NCBI GenBank assembly: GCA_903928915.1
Contig: CAIYSL010000121.1
Coordinates: forward strand, 1-52,190
Reading direction: 5' to 3'
Length of the DNA: 52,190 nt
From: an uncultured Syntrophobacterales bacterium
Lineage (GTDB): Bacteria; Desulfobacterota; Syntrophia; Syntrophales; UBA5619
Shown here: piece after piece, positions 24,282 to 32,565 of the stretch
Position numbering within the stretch: position 1 is the stretch's first letter
Layout: each line of letters starts with the position of its first letter
Translations under genes and position numbers: made by a program
The notes under the pieces: model-generated
Told to the model about the DNA's origin: nothing
Seen by the model: the letters and a program-made list of their open reading frames with translations, nothing else
Databases searched by the model: none

Positions 24282-26129
24282 CTAATGCAGCGCCGCGATG
24301 AACGTGTACAGCATCATGAACAGCAGGGCTATCCCCAGGGACAGCCCCAGGAACCCAAATCCCTTGAAGAAGAAGTCGGAAAAGACACCGCTGCGCTTTT
24401 CGACTGCCAGCTTCTCCGTGCCCCCTTCCCGTTCGGTGCGCTCCCACTGATCGCGGCGTTCCTCGATAAACTCATGCTTCGACACCTGGCCGTTGAAGAT
24501 GACGAAATCCATCGGAAACTTCTCAGGGCGGAAGTGGGTGTTGAAGAAATGGACTGTAAAGATGAACCCTGTGGCAAGCAGGGCCTCATCGGAATGGACC
24601 ACGGTCGCCACGTTGAACATCCAGCCGGGCAGAACGCGTCCGAACGCCTCCGGGAACCAGAGCATCAGCCCCGAGCCGCCGATGGCGAACATGCCCCAGA
24701 AGACCGCAAGAAAATCGAACTTTTCCCAGTAGGTCCAACGCTCGAAGGTCGGTTTCGGCCCCTTGAAGAAAAACCAGCGGATCATTCCGGCGATGTCCTG
24801 GACATCGCGCGGATTGGGGCAGAGCGAGTCGGGGCCGAGCAGCCGCTCCAGCCAATTCCCCGGGATATCCTTCCGGATGAACAGAAAATGGATGCACATG
24901 GCGATGGCCGACAAAAAGTACGCGAAGGTGATCACGGCGCAGATCCGGTGGATCAGGGCGGCGTTCGCCGCGCCGCCAAACAGGGCCATAAGAAGCTTCG
25001 AGAGTTCCTGATCACTGAATTTCAGCGGCAACCCCGTCAGGGCGAGTCCGAGGAAGCTGACCATCACCATGATGTGCAGGACGATGTGGCGCGTGTTGAA
25101 GCGCCGGTACTGCCTGAACCCGTCCGGCACATGCGCGACCGCCCCCTCTGCAAGCAGCGCCTCCTTTTCCCGGTTTTCCACAAAGCCGCGGTACAGCCAG
25201 AGGAGCGTATGCACCCAGAAGACGGCGAACGTACCGACCAGCAGGATGACCATGCTGATGTAGGTCAAGAAAAGCAGCGGATACTTTTTTCGGTCCGTGT
25301 GGTCCCCATGGGCGTAGAATTGGGTGAACAGCGAGGTGGCGTGCGTGTGGCACTGCTTGCACGTTTCCACAAGATGGCCGGGATTGACGGTGGAATTGGG
25401 GTCGGACGCCTTCAGAACCGAATGGGCCGTATGGCAATCGGAACACCCGGCGACCTTTTCCGGATACCCGAGCCGGTAATTTTTCCCATGATAACTATCC
25501 ATGTAGGTCTTGGCAGCGACGTTGAAGACGTTGTTTCGCTTCATCATCTCCTCGTCGCTGTGGCATCGCAGGCAGACCTTGGTATGGAATACACGATCGG
25601 TCTTGAATTTGGGATCGTTCATCGGCTTGATGTCATGGAGGTTGTGGCAATCATTGCAGGCGGCCGAATCCTGATTGCCCGCTGCCACCGTCTGCCCATG
25701 GATGGATTGGCGGTACACTGCCTCATGGTCATGACACTGGATGCACTTGGCGACGACAATACGCTTATCCTTTTTCCAGTACTGGTGCGAATGGATATCG
25801 GTATGGCAGTCGGCGCAGCTGACCTCCTTCCGGCTGTGCACGCTGGCATAGTGCTCGGCGTTTTCCTTCTTATGGCACCGTTCGCACCTGACCTTCTCCA
25901 TCTTGATGGTGCCCTTGACATGCTTCGAGAGGTCGGTCAGCTGGATATGGCAGCTGTTGCAGCCGTTCTTAGCGTGAACGGAAGCGGTAAACGCGGAGGC
26001 GGAGACTTTGTCCCCATGGCAGCCGAGGCACGTAGCCGGATCGATGGCCATGCCCTGCGCCCGCAGCGGGCTCGCCGACAGGAGAAAACACAGGGCCGCA
26101 AACATCATCGGGGGAATCATCTTCAGCAT
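24282..26129 (-). CDS. cbcL: CbcL-like nonahaem c / cytochrome b fusion
   Basis: 615 residues. A signal peptide (1-24) leads to a periplasmic domain of about 260 residues with nine CXXCH sites (CLGCH, CNSCH, CERCH, CADCH, CIQCH, CNDCH, CLRCH, CSDCH, CKQCH). The C-terminal half is a cytochrome b with about six helices and candidate b-haem histidines in NTRHIVLHIM, LIHRICA, CIHFLF and FTVHFFNTH. Nine c-haems fused to a b-type domain is the plan of CbcL, the Geobacter quinol oxidase used for acceptors below about -0.1 V. CAGGAGGATC precedes the ATG. It is divergent from the haem-sensor kinase gene. Confidence 0.85.
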   Translation of the reverse strand: MLKMIPPMMFAALCFLLSASPLRAQGMAIDPATCLGCHGDKVSASAFTASVHAKNGCNSCHIQLTDLSKHVKGTIKMEKVRCERCHKKENAEHYASVHSRKEVSCADCHTDIHSHQYWKKDKRIVVAKCIQCHDHEAVYRQSIHGQTVAAGNQDSAACNDCHNLHDIKPMNDPKFKTDRVFHTKVCLRCHSDEEMMKRNNVFNVAAKTYMDSYHGKNYRLGYPEKVAGCSDCHTAHSVLKASDPNSTVNPGHLVETCKQCHTHATSLFTQFYAHGDHTDRKKYPLLFLTYISMVILLVGTFAVFWVHTLLWLYRGFVENREKEALLAEGAVAHVPDGFRQYRRFNTRHIVLHIMVMVSFLGLALTGLPLKFSDQELSKLLMALFGGAANAALIHRICAVITFAYFLSAIAMCIHFLFIRKDIPGNWLERLLGPDSLCPNPRDVQDIAGMIRWFFFKGPKPTFERWTYWEKFDFLAVFWGMFAIGGSGLMLWFPEAFGRVLPGWMFNVATVVHSDEALLATGFIFTVHFFNTHFRPEKFPMDFVIFNGQVSKHEFIEERRDQWERTEREGGTEKLAVEKRSGVFSDFFFKGFGFLGLSLGIALLFMMLYTFIAALH

Positions 26130-26511
26130 TCAGATCCTCCTGAAAACAACTATCAACGGAAAAACCGCACCGCAATGAACCCAACGTGGTTGTTTGGCTT
26201 GCCGAATCCGGATTGGAGAGGGGAGATAGCCGCACATTTCGGTAGAAAATCGCGTATTCCTAATATAGGGGAGGAGAAAAATCAATAGAAAATTTACCCG
26301 AGGATGCCGCGATCCATGAATCCGCCCAGGGCTCCTTCCCCGTGCCAGGGCGGGTTTGGCGAACAGAATCGAGAAGCCGTTGCGCGGCAGGGTTGCCATT
26401 ATCTGCCTTGACTATCACTCCCCCCTTACACTAAGATGGCGGCACTCTCAGGGCGGTACGTTCCCGAAGGGGTGAACGGAACCCATAGATCATCCGCAGG
26501 GGGCAAGAGAC
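26130..26511. promoter_or_regulatory. Divergent control region, cbcL / haem-sensor kinase
   Basis: A 382-base gene-free gap. Two -24/-12-like elements with correct GG-GC spacing are visible but imperfect: minus strand TGGCAA-N5-CCGC (26398-26384) facing cbcL, and plus strand CGGCAC-N5-GGGC (26440-26454) about 58 bases before the kinase start. Both have a good -24 and a poor -12. An AT-richer stretch (26240-26295) could instead hold sigma-70 promoters. Treat as candidates only. Confidence 0.35.
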
Positions 26512-28101
26512 TTGCGCATCAGCCTTATCTCGAAGCTGACCATCGGTACCAGCCTTATCCTGCTCGTGTTCATGGTGTTTTTTGCCTACATCAATATCGC
26601 CACGTTCAAGACAACGCTCATGGAAGCGGCCATCTCCGATGCCGACAAATTGAGCGAGACGATCATCAAGTCCACCCACTACGAAATGCTCGAGGATAAC
26701 CGGAAACGGGCCTACGCCATGATCCAGGAGGTCGGCACGCTCGAAGGGGTACAATACATCCGGATGATCAACAAGAGCGGCACGATAACCTTCTCGACGG
26801 ATAAGGACGAGATCGGGCGGTACTTGGACAAGACAGAGGCCGGATGCAACGTGTGCCACACCAGCGGCGAGCCGAAGGTTCAGGCCTCCACGATGAACAG
26901 AAGCAGGATTTTTTTCGATAAGGCGGGAAAGCAGGTCGTGGGAATGGCCAAGGCGATTTACAACGAGAAGAGTTGTTACACCTCCGCATGCCACTTTCAC
27001 CCGCCCAAGCAACGGATACTGGGGGTCATCGATATCATCGTTTCTCTCGAAAACATGCATACGATGATCGGAACTTACCGGAACAAAATAATTTTCCTGA
27101 CAATCTTTCTACTATTGTCCATTTCTCTGGCCATAACGATTTTCACGCACCACCTGGTCAACCGCCCGGTCAAGCAACTCCTGACACAGACCAAGCGCAT
27201 TGCCCAGGGCGACCTCGACGCCCAGGTAAAGGACGTGACGAACGACGAGATGGGTGAGCTTACGGATGCCTTCAACAAGATGACCGCGAGTTTGAAGAAT
27301 GCCCGGATGGAACTGGAGGAGTGGGCAAAGAACCTCGAGGCAAAGGTTGCCGAACGGACGAGCGAAATAAAGCAGATGCAGATGCAGCTCATCCGGTCGG
27401 AAAAATTGGTTTCCCTCGGAAGACTGGTGGCCGGAATCACCCACGAGATCAACAACCCCCTGACGGGAATCCTGATGTTCGCCAACCTTACGAAGGAAAG
27501 CCCGCACCTGGACCCGTCGTTGAAGACCGACATGGATGTCATCATCAACGAAGCCCAGCGTTGCGCAAAAATAGTCAGAGGACTGCTCGATTTCTCCCGT
27601 GAATCGATACCGCAAAAGAAACAGGTGTCCCTCAACAGCATCATGGAGGCGACCCTCACCCTGATCGGCCGCCAGTCCAGCTTTCACAATGTCGATATCA
27701 TCAGGGATTACCAGCCCGATTTGCCACTTGTCCTGGTCGATGAAAACCAGTTGGAACAGGTGTTCATCAACATGTTGCTCAACGCCAGCCAGTCTATGTT
27801 TAGCGGCGGCAGCATCACGATCAGGACGTACGCGGAGGATGAATACGCCTGCATCCGGATAACCGATACCGGCGCCGGCATCAGCGAGGAGAACATGGGA
27901 AAGATATTTGATCCCTTCTTCACTACGAAGACCGATAAAGGCATGGGATTGGGCCTTTCCGTCTCCTATGGGATCATCGAGAGGCACGGCGGGAAGATCG
28001 AAGTAAGAAGTAAACTGGCCGAAGGAACAACCTTTACGATCAAAGTGCCCCTCAACCCGCAGGGGAAAGAGGCGTTGGCGGCCAGCAGCACGGTCAGTTA
28101 A
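26512..28101 (+). CDS. Histidine kinase with c-haem-type periplasmic sensor
   Basis: 529 residues. TM1 (7-29), a periplasmic domain (30-191), TM2 (192-214), HAMP (to about 265), coiled coil, HisKA with H311 in GITHEINNPLTG, and HATPase with DTGAGIS and GMGLGLSVSYG. The sensor has a haem motif C112-N-V-C-H116 and a second C155-x4-C160-H161 that may bind another haem or ligate metal. This implies sensing of periplasmic redox state or a diatomic ligand. The start is TTG at 26512, with AGGGGG eight bases upstream and a membrane helix directly after. The probable partner is the sigma-54 regulator at 29532-31010. Confidence 0.88.
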   Translation: MRISLISKLTIGTSLILLVFMVFFAYINIATFKTTLMEAAISDADKLSETIIKSTHYEMLEDNRKRAYAMIQEVGTLEGVQYIRMINKSGTITFSTDKDEIGRYLDKTEAGCNVCHTSGEPKVQASTMNRSRIFFDKAGKQVVGMAKAIYNEKSCYTSACHFHPPKQRILGVIDIIVSLENMHTMIGTYRNKIIFLTIFLLLSISLAITIFTHHLVNRPVKQLLTQTKRIAQGDLDAQVKDVTNDEMGELTDAFNKMTASLKNARMELEEWAKNLEAKVAERTSEIKQMQMQLIRSEKLVSLGRLVAGITHEINNPLTGILMFANLTKESPHLDPSLKTDMDVIINEAQRCAKIVRGLLDFSRESIPQKKQVSLNSIMEATLTLIGRQSSFHNVDIIRDYQPDLPLVLVDENQLEQVFINMLLNASQSMFSGGSITIRTYAEDEYACIRITDTGAGISEENMGKIFDPFFTTKTDKGMGLGLSVSYGIIERHGGKIEVRSKLAEGTTFTIKVPLNPQGKEALAASSTVS

Positions 28102-28439
28102 AGCCCCCAGCGCAGCTTTGCCCTGTTCAGCACTGCTAAACCCGTCAGGACCCACCCCTCCGGCCGCGGTGCAGCGGGGCCGCACGACCTCCCCCGCCCT
28201 GTCCGGCCAGCCCGGGCCGAAAGGGTATATTTTTTTATACAAAGGGTCGTCGGAAAATATATCAAGTGATCACAAATCATTAGCGTTATTCCGCTGCCGT
28301 CTCCGCTACCGGACCGCCACCTCCGCTGTATACGTTCATTATACACTTCCGTCCCCGCTTCACCCTTCAGTGGATCGGCACAATATAAAATATGTATGCT
28401 TATCAAATTGTTATACGTATTTACGGCCAGCAGTTTCCC
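28102..28439. other. Gene-free AT-rich stretch
   Basis: No credible reading frame. Base composition drops sharply in AT-rich patches at 28225-28275 and 28380-28420, unlike the flanking GC-rich genes. It lies upstream of the sigma-54 promoter at 28440, where enhancer sites and a bending region for the activator loop would be expected. No clear palindromic activator site was found by eye. Confidence 0.5.
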
Positions 28440-28455
28440 TGGCATGGTCATTGCT
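28440..28455 (+). promoter_or_regulatory. Sigma-54 promoter of the small-protein operon
   Basis: TGGCAT-GGTCA-TTGCT matches TGGCAC-N5-TTGCW at 10 of 11 fixed positions, with GG at 28441-28442 and GC at 28453-28454. Initiation is expected near 28466, about 53 bases before the ATG at 28519. It is the best -24/-12 element in the window. The NtrC-type regulator at 29532-31010 is the nearest activator candidate. Confidence 0.78.
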
Positions 28456-28518
28456 AAACGTAAGCTGACGAGAGAGAAACTCTGGCGTTTAACGCGACAG
28501 GAAAGAAAGGAAGAACCC

Positions 28519-28758
28519 ATGAAAGCCAAGACAGCGATCCTCACGGTGATGATGTTCACGGCGGTACCGGCACTGGCTTCGAGTGATGCGGGAACGGGGG
28601 GAGCCAGTTTCCTGGTGTTCCTTTTCCTCGGGTTCGGCGCTCTGATCTTCGCCTGCCAACTACTCCCCAGTCTGATGCTCTTCTGCGCGATGCTCAAGGG
28701 GCTTTTTCATGGTGCCGCCCCGGACACCATGCCAAAGAACGGTACCAAAGCAGCCTGA
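28519..28758 (+). CDS. Small exported one-helix membrane protein A
   Basis: 79 residues: signal peptide (1-20, ending ALA), short Gly/Ser linker, one long hydrophobic helix (31-60) and a short basic tail. The helix contains F-L-x-F-x-A-L-I-x-x-x-Q-L-x-P (36-50), shared with the protein at 29212-29478, so the two are probable paralogs. First gene behind the sigma-54 promoter; the receiver-like gene follows at once. I recognise no family. Position suggests a membrane or signalling accessory of the cytochrome cluster, not shown by sequence. Confidence 0.7.
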   Translation: MKAKTAILTVMMFTAVPALASSDAGTGGASFLVFLFLGFGALIFACQLLPSLMLFCAMLKGLFHGAAPDTMPKNGTKAA

Positions 28759-28784
28759 GATCGGGACAGAGGGGGATGGGAGAC

Positions 28785-29192
28785 ATGCGGGAATTGCTGA
28801 TCGCAGATAAGGATTCGGCCGCGCGAAAGCAGATGGCAGCGATGCTGATCGAAGCCGGTTACGATGTGATGGTGACGGACTCGGCCGTGAAGGCCATCAG
28901 CGGCGTACTCACGAAGAGAGCCAGGGTTGTACTGCTGGGGACCGAGCTCGACGAATTTACCTCCGCGGAGATCGTTCCGCTCCTGAAACAGTGCAACCGC
29001 AAGCTGATGATCATTCTGATCGCCGATGACGCACCCTTGCCGCTGATCAGGAAGGTGCGCAAGGAGGGTATCTTCTACCACGCCCTCCGCCCGGCGGAAC
29101 CGGAGGACGAGGAGGAGATCAAGCAGGTGGTGAAGTGCGCCATGGAAAGCCTGACCAGGACGGGGTACGAGCGCCGGGCGCAGGCGAACTGA
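28785..29192 (+). CDS. Degenerate receiver-domain protein
   Basis: 135 residues with CheY-like alternation (MRELLIADKDSAARKQMAAM at the start). The acidic pocket is kept (D8, D10), but the phosphoacceptor position reads VVLLG52 in place of VVLLD, and the switch lysine position reads HALRP. It is therefore probably not phosphorylated in the normal way and may act as a binding partner. Start at 28785 gives GGGGG nine bases upstream; ATG at 28776 is possible but has poor spacing. It lies between two paralogous small membrane proteins in one operon. Confidence 0.72.
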   Translation: MRELLIADKDSAARKQMAAMLIEAGYDVMVTDSAVKAISGVLTKRARVVLLGTELDEFTSAEIVPLLKQCNRKLMIILIADDAPLPLIRKVRKEGIFYHALRPAEPEDEEEIKQVVKCAMESLTRTGYERRAQAN

Positions 29193-29211
29193 CCGCAGCA
29201 GGGAGGACATT

Positions 29212-29478
29212 ATGCAGGGGGCAGCGAGAATCAAGAACATCGGCCTGGGGATAACGGCACTGTTGGTCAACGGCGCACCCCTGTGGGCCGCGGATGCCGC
29301 TCGGGAAGACAGCAGCAGCGTGTTCGTTTGGATATTCCTGGCCTTCTGCGCCCTGATCGTCGTTGCCCAACTCATACCGGCCGCGATGATGATGTTGGGG
29401 TTTGCCAAAGGGGTCAAGAAGGAATCGGGGCGAACCGCATCGCAAGGCGCCGATCACGCGGCTTCGCCGGATGCATGA
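29212..29478 (+). CDS. Small exported one-helix membrane protein B
   Basis: 88 residues: hydrophobic leader (8-26, ending LWA-A), acidic-serine linker, one hydrophobic helix (37-66) and a polar tail. F42-L-x-F-x-A-L-I-x-x-x-Q-L-x-P56 repeats the pattern of the protein at 28519-28758. GGGAGGAC precedes the ATG. No named family recognised. It closes the sigma-54-controlled three-gene operon and converges with the regulator gene 53 bases away. Confidence 0.68.
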   Translation: MQGAARIKNIGLGITALLVNGAPLWAADAAREDSSSVFVWIFLAFCALIVVAQLIPAAMMMLGFAKGVKKESGRTASQGADHAASPDA

Positions 29479-29531
29479 TCTCCGCTTCGGCTGAGGTGGT
29501 ACACAGAATCGACGGCGGAGAGGACGGGCTG

Positions 29532-31010
29532 CTATTGATTGCCCTGCTCATCCCGGACGGAGATGCCCAGTTTCTTCAGGAGGGCATGAAAGTTTGGCCG
29601 CAGCATGCCTGTTTCTTCCGCGGCTTGTGAAATATTCCAGTTGTTCCTTTTCAGGGCGCTGAGGACAAAGGCCTTCTCGATCGGTTCAACCGCCCGCTCG
29701 CGGATCTGTTTCTTGGTCTCCTTCAATTCTTCCAGGTTCAGCGGAACCACATCCGGGTCGAGATAGCGATCCTCCTCCGCGGATCGCAGCTCCAGGTCGG
29801 CCCGCTGGATGATCTCGCCTTCGCAGAGCACGACCGCCCGCTCGAGAATATTCTCCAGCTCCCGCACATTTCCCGGGAAGGCGTATCCCTCCAGCACCGC
29901 CAGGGCATCAGGCGCCAGACCGCGGACCTCCTTTCCTACCTCTTCGGAGAACTTTCCCAGGAAGTGATGAATCAGCAGGGGCAGGTCTCCTCTTCGCTCC
30001 CTGAGCGGAGGAAGGTTTATCGGAATGACGTTGATGCGGAAAAAAAGATCGTCCCGGAATAACCCTTTGTCCACCATGGTCCGCAGGTTGACATTGGTCG
30101 CGACCACCAGCCGGATGTCGATCGGTACGGGCCGGGTGTCGCCGATGGGGGTCAGCATCCTCTCCTGGAGAACGCGCAGCAGCTTTGCCTGGGTAGCGAG
30201 ACTGATGTTCGAAATCTCGTCTAAAAACAGCGTGCCCCCGTCAGCGACCTTGAACAGCCCCGTCTTGCTGTGAATGGCGCCGGTGAACGATCCTTTCACA
30301 TGACCGAACAGTTCGCTTTCCAGGAGGGTTTCGGGGAGGGAGGTACAATCGACCGCTACGAAGGGCTGGCCGTGCCTTGGACTGTTCTTGTGCACGGCAC
30401 GCGCCACCAGTTCCTTGCCCGTCCCGCTCTCGCCGGTAATCAGCACCGTGCTGTCGGTGGGCGCCACCTGTACAATCCGGCGGTAGACTTTCTGCATCTC
30501 GATGCTCTCACCGACGAAGTCTTCGAACCCATGACCGGCACTGAGCACCTTCTTTACGGAAAAACCGTCCGCAAGCGATACGGTATGGGCGACGGCCTTG
30601 TGCAGCTTGTCGAGGATGAGTTCGGAGGAAAAAGGTTTGGCGATGTAGTCAAAGGCGCCGCTCTTCATGGCGTCGACGGCCGTATCGACGGTCGAATACC
30701 CGGTGATGATGATAACCGGCACCTCCGGCTGCAGAATCTTTATCGTCTTGAGCACTTCAATTCCGTCCATGCCGGGCATTTTCAGGTCCGTGATGACCAC
30801 AGCGAAATCCTGCTCCTGGATTTTTTCTATTGCCGCGCGTCCGCTGGCCGAGGTCTCAACGTGATACCCCTCGCTCGCAAGAATGCGGCGCATACCCTCC
30901 CTGATGACCGCCTCGTCATCGACGATGAGGATGCTGTGCCTCTCCGGAAGCTTTTCCTGGTTGCCTGTTTCCATGCTGCGATCGCTGCACGAAGCGCTGT
31001 TTGCGTTCAT
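29532..31010 (-). CDS. NtrC-family sigma-54-dependent response regulator (BccR-like by context)
   Basis: 492 residues: receiver with phosphoacceptor D75 in VVITDLKMPGMDG and K in YIAKPF; AAA+ domain with Walker A GESGTGKE, a GSFTGA loop (serine variant of GAFTGA), Walker B GGTLFLDEI; and a C-terminal Fis-type helix-turn-helix (NWNISQAAEETGMLRPNFHALL). ATG 31010 is used; 30974 is an alternative, and neither has a clear ribosome site. It is divergent from the cbcA-cbcB genes. In Geobacter a sigma-54 regulator, BccR, encoded near cbcBA is required for its expression, so this is the likely counterpart. Orthology is not tested. Confidence 0.88.
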   Translation of the reverse strand: MNANSASCSDRSMETGNQEKLPERHSILIVDDEAVIREGMRRILASEGYHVETSASGRAAIEKIQEQDFAVVITDLKMPGMDGIEVLKTIKILQPEVPVIIITGYSTVDTAVDAMKSGAFDYIAKPFSSELILDKLHKAVAHTVSLADGFSVKKVLSAGHGFEDFVGESIEMQKVYRRIVQVAPTDSTVLITGESGTGKELVARAVHKNSPRHGQPFVAVDCTSLPETLLESELFGHVKGSFTGAIHSKTGLFKVADGGTLFLDEISNISLATQAKLLRVLQERMLTPIGDTRPVPIDIRLVVATNVNLRTMVDKGLFRDDLFFRINVIPINLPPLRERRGDLPLLIHHFLGKFSEEVGKEVRGLAPDALAVLEGYAFPGNVRELENILERAVVLCEGEIIQRADLELRSAEEDRYLDPDVVPLNLEELKETKKQIRERAVEPIEKAFVLSALKRNNWNISQAAEETGMLRPNFHALLKKLGISVRDEQGNQ

Positions 31011-31190
31011 CCCGGCCGTTCGGGCCGCACTCGTTCCGTTTTATTATTTATCATATAGTAATTCACCCTGTTAGTCAAATCGCCGCGATCTCCTTAGGAT
31101 AGCGTTTCTGTTCCCTTATCTTGTCCGGACCGGGTGCTACGGGCATCTTCCGGCCCGATCGTTCCCTCTCCCGGCTCGGGACCGCCGGCA

Positions 31191-31214
31191 GCGGGAGACG
31201 CCGGCGTCTCCCGC
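31191..31214. promoter_or_regulatory. Perfect 24-bp palindrome in the regulator/cbcA gap
   Basis: The half-site GCGGGAGACGCC (31191-31202) is followed directly by its exact reverse complement (31203-31214). With no loop it is better suited to a DNA-binding dimer than to an RNA hairpin. It lies midway between the divergent sigma-54 regulator and cbcA, about 45 bases upstream of the candidate -24/-12 element, an appropriate place for an activator site. Confidence 0.6.
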
Positions 31215-31259
31215 AGACAAACAGGGAAGAGGGAATCACCGAATAAAATCACGCGATAA

Positions 31260-31275
31260 CGGCATGTTACCTGCA
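31260..31275 (+). promoter_or_regulatory. Candidate sigma-54 promoter for cbcA-cbcB
   Basis: CGGCAT-GTTAC-CTGCA keeps GG (31261-31262) and GC (31273-31274) at the exact -24/-12 spacing, but departs from consensus at the first and last bases of the -24 box and the first base of the -12 box. A transcript from here would have a leader of about 225 bases. The whole gap 31011-31511 is otherwise gene-free. Confidence 0.45.
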
Positions 31276-31511
31276 GACAATATTTTCTATGGCGTTCAGC
31301 GCTCAACTCATGGTAATGCAAACAGTCTTTGCCATGCGGGGACACTTCTGCCGGACGAGAAAAGAGGCAAGTCATCGGAACGGGAGGGACTGTAGCAGGC
31401 AGAGAGGGCACCCGGTGCAGGCGGACTCTCCGATAGGGCTGCATCAGCGGATGGGTAAGGTTGTTATGCCGGTACTGTGCAGTAACCCATCAATGCCAAG
31501 GAGGAAGATTG

Positions 31512-32564
31512 ATGAGTCGGACAAGAGGGTATCTGATTCTTCTGTTGTCGGCACTCATACCCGTGATGACAGCGGCGGCAGTGGGGGCAGCGGAAAGAAG
31601 CACCTGCCTGAGCTGCCACGGGGAAAGGAAGATCCTGAATAAGGGAACCCATCTCTACATCGACCCCGCAAAGTACGAATCGACGACCCATGAGCGCATC
31701 GGGTGTGTGGCCTGCCACACCGGGGTAACGCCGCGTCATCCCGCCGACGGTGTCCGTCCGTCCCGGGCGAAGTGCGAAGAGTGTCACGCCGCTGTGTATG
31801 CCGAGTACGAAAAGAGCAGCCACAGTGCCTATGCCGGCTGTACCGACTGCCACAAGCCGCATGCGGTAAAGCCGCTGCTGGCGGTGTCCGGGCGCGACAT
31901 CAACATCCAGTGCGCCAAGTGCCACGACAACTCCGCGACGGTCAAGAGCCACGCCAAGTGGCTGCCACAGGCAGCGCTCCACATCGACGCGCTGCCCTGC
32001 ATCACCTGCCATACAGGATCGAAGGAGACCGTAATCACCCTGTACATGGCCAAACGGGCGGGGGATTCACGCCTCGGCGGCGTGGCGCTGGCCGGGTACG
32101 AAGACCTGCGATCCTTCATACCGCCGGGCAAGAAGATCGGACGGGTGATCGACAGCAACGGCGACGGCGCGGTTTCGCTCGACGAGCTGAAGGCGTTCAA
32201 CACCAGCAGCCAGTTCAAGCACATCAGCCTCCTGGGGACGATGATGCCGGAAGTGGTAACCCACAGCTTTCAGATCCTGGCCAACCGCTGGGATTGCACC
32301 TTCTGCCACGCCTCGGGGCCAAACGCGCAGCAGACCAGCCAGCTCGCCTTCCCCGAGCAGGGCGGCACCTACAGCCGGATGATTGTGGAGAAAGGCGCCA
32401 TCCTGGACATCCTCTACGGAACCCCGGATTTCTACATGACGGGCTTCACGCGGAACAAGACCCTGAGCATCATCGGCATCTTGATCGTGGCCTCGGGCCT
32501 GATGGTGCCGATTCTGCACGGCACGCTTCGCTTCCTCACCAGAAGCAGAAGAAAGGAGCGCTGA
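31512..32564 (+). CDS. cbcA: CbcA-like membrane-anchored heptahaem cytochrome c with EF-hand loop
   Basis: 350 residues: signal peptide (1-26), seven CXXCH sites (CLSCH, CVACH, CEECH, CTDCH, CAKCH, CITCH, CTFCH) and a C-terminal transmembrane helix (about 320-341) ending in a basic cytoplasmic tail. Between haems 6 and 7, residues 214-225 (DSNGDGAVSLDE) form a full EF-hand calcium loop: D1, N3, D5, G6, V8, E12. AAGGAGGAAG precedes the ATG. With the diheme b gene one base later it matches the CbcBA quinol oxidase of Geobacter, used close to the thermodynamic limit of respiration. Confidence 0.83.
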   Translation: MSRTRGYLILLLSALIPVMTAAAVGAAERSTCLSCHGERKILNKGTHLYIDPAKYESTTHERIGCVACHTGVTPRHPADGVRPSRAKCEECHAAVYAEYEKSSHSAYAGCTDCHKPHAVKPLLAVSGRDINIQCAKCHDNSATVKSHAKWLPQAALHIDALPCITCHTGSKETVITLYMAKRAGDSRLGGVALAGYEDLRSFIPPGKKIGRVIDSNGDGAVSLDELKAFNTSSQFKHISLLGTMMPEVVTHSFQILANRWDCTFCHASGPNAQQTSQLAFPEQGGTYSRMIVEKGAILDILYGTPDFYMTGFTRNKTLSIIGILIVASGLMVPILHGTLRFLTRSRRKER

Positions 32565-32565
32565 C

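Noticed and set aside
31305-31340. Sigma-54-like GG...GC pairs near CATGGTAATGCAAAC
   Set aside because: GG and GC are not 10 bases apart, so the element fails the spacing rule.
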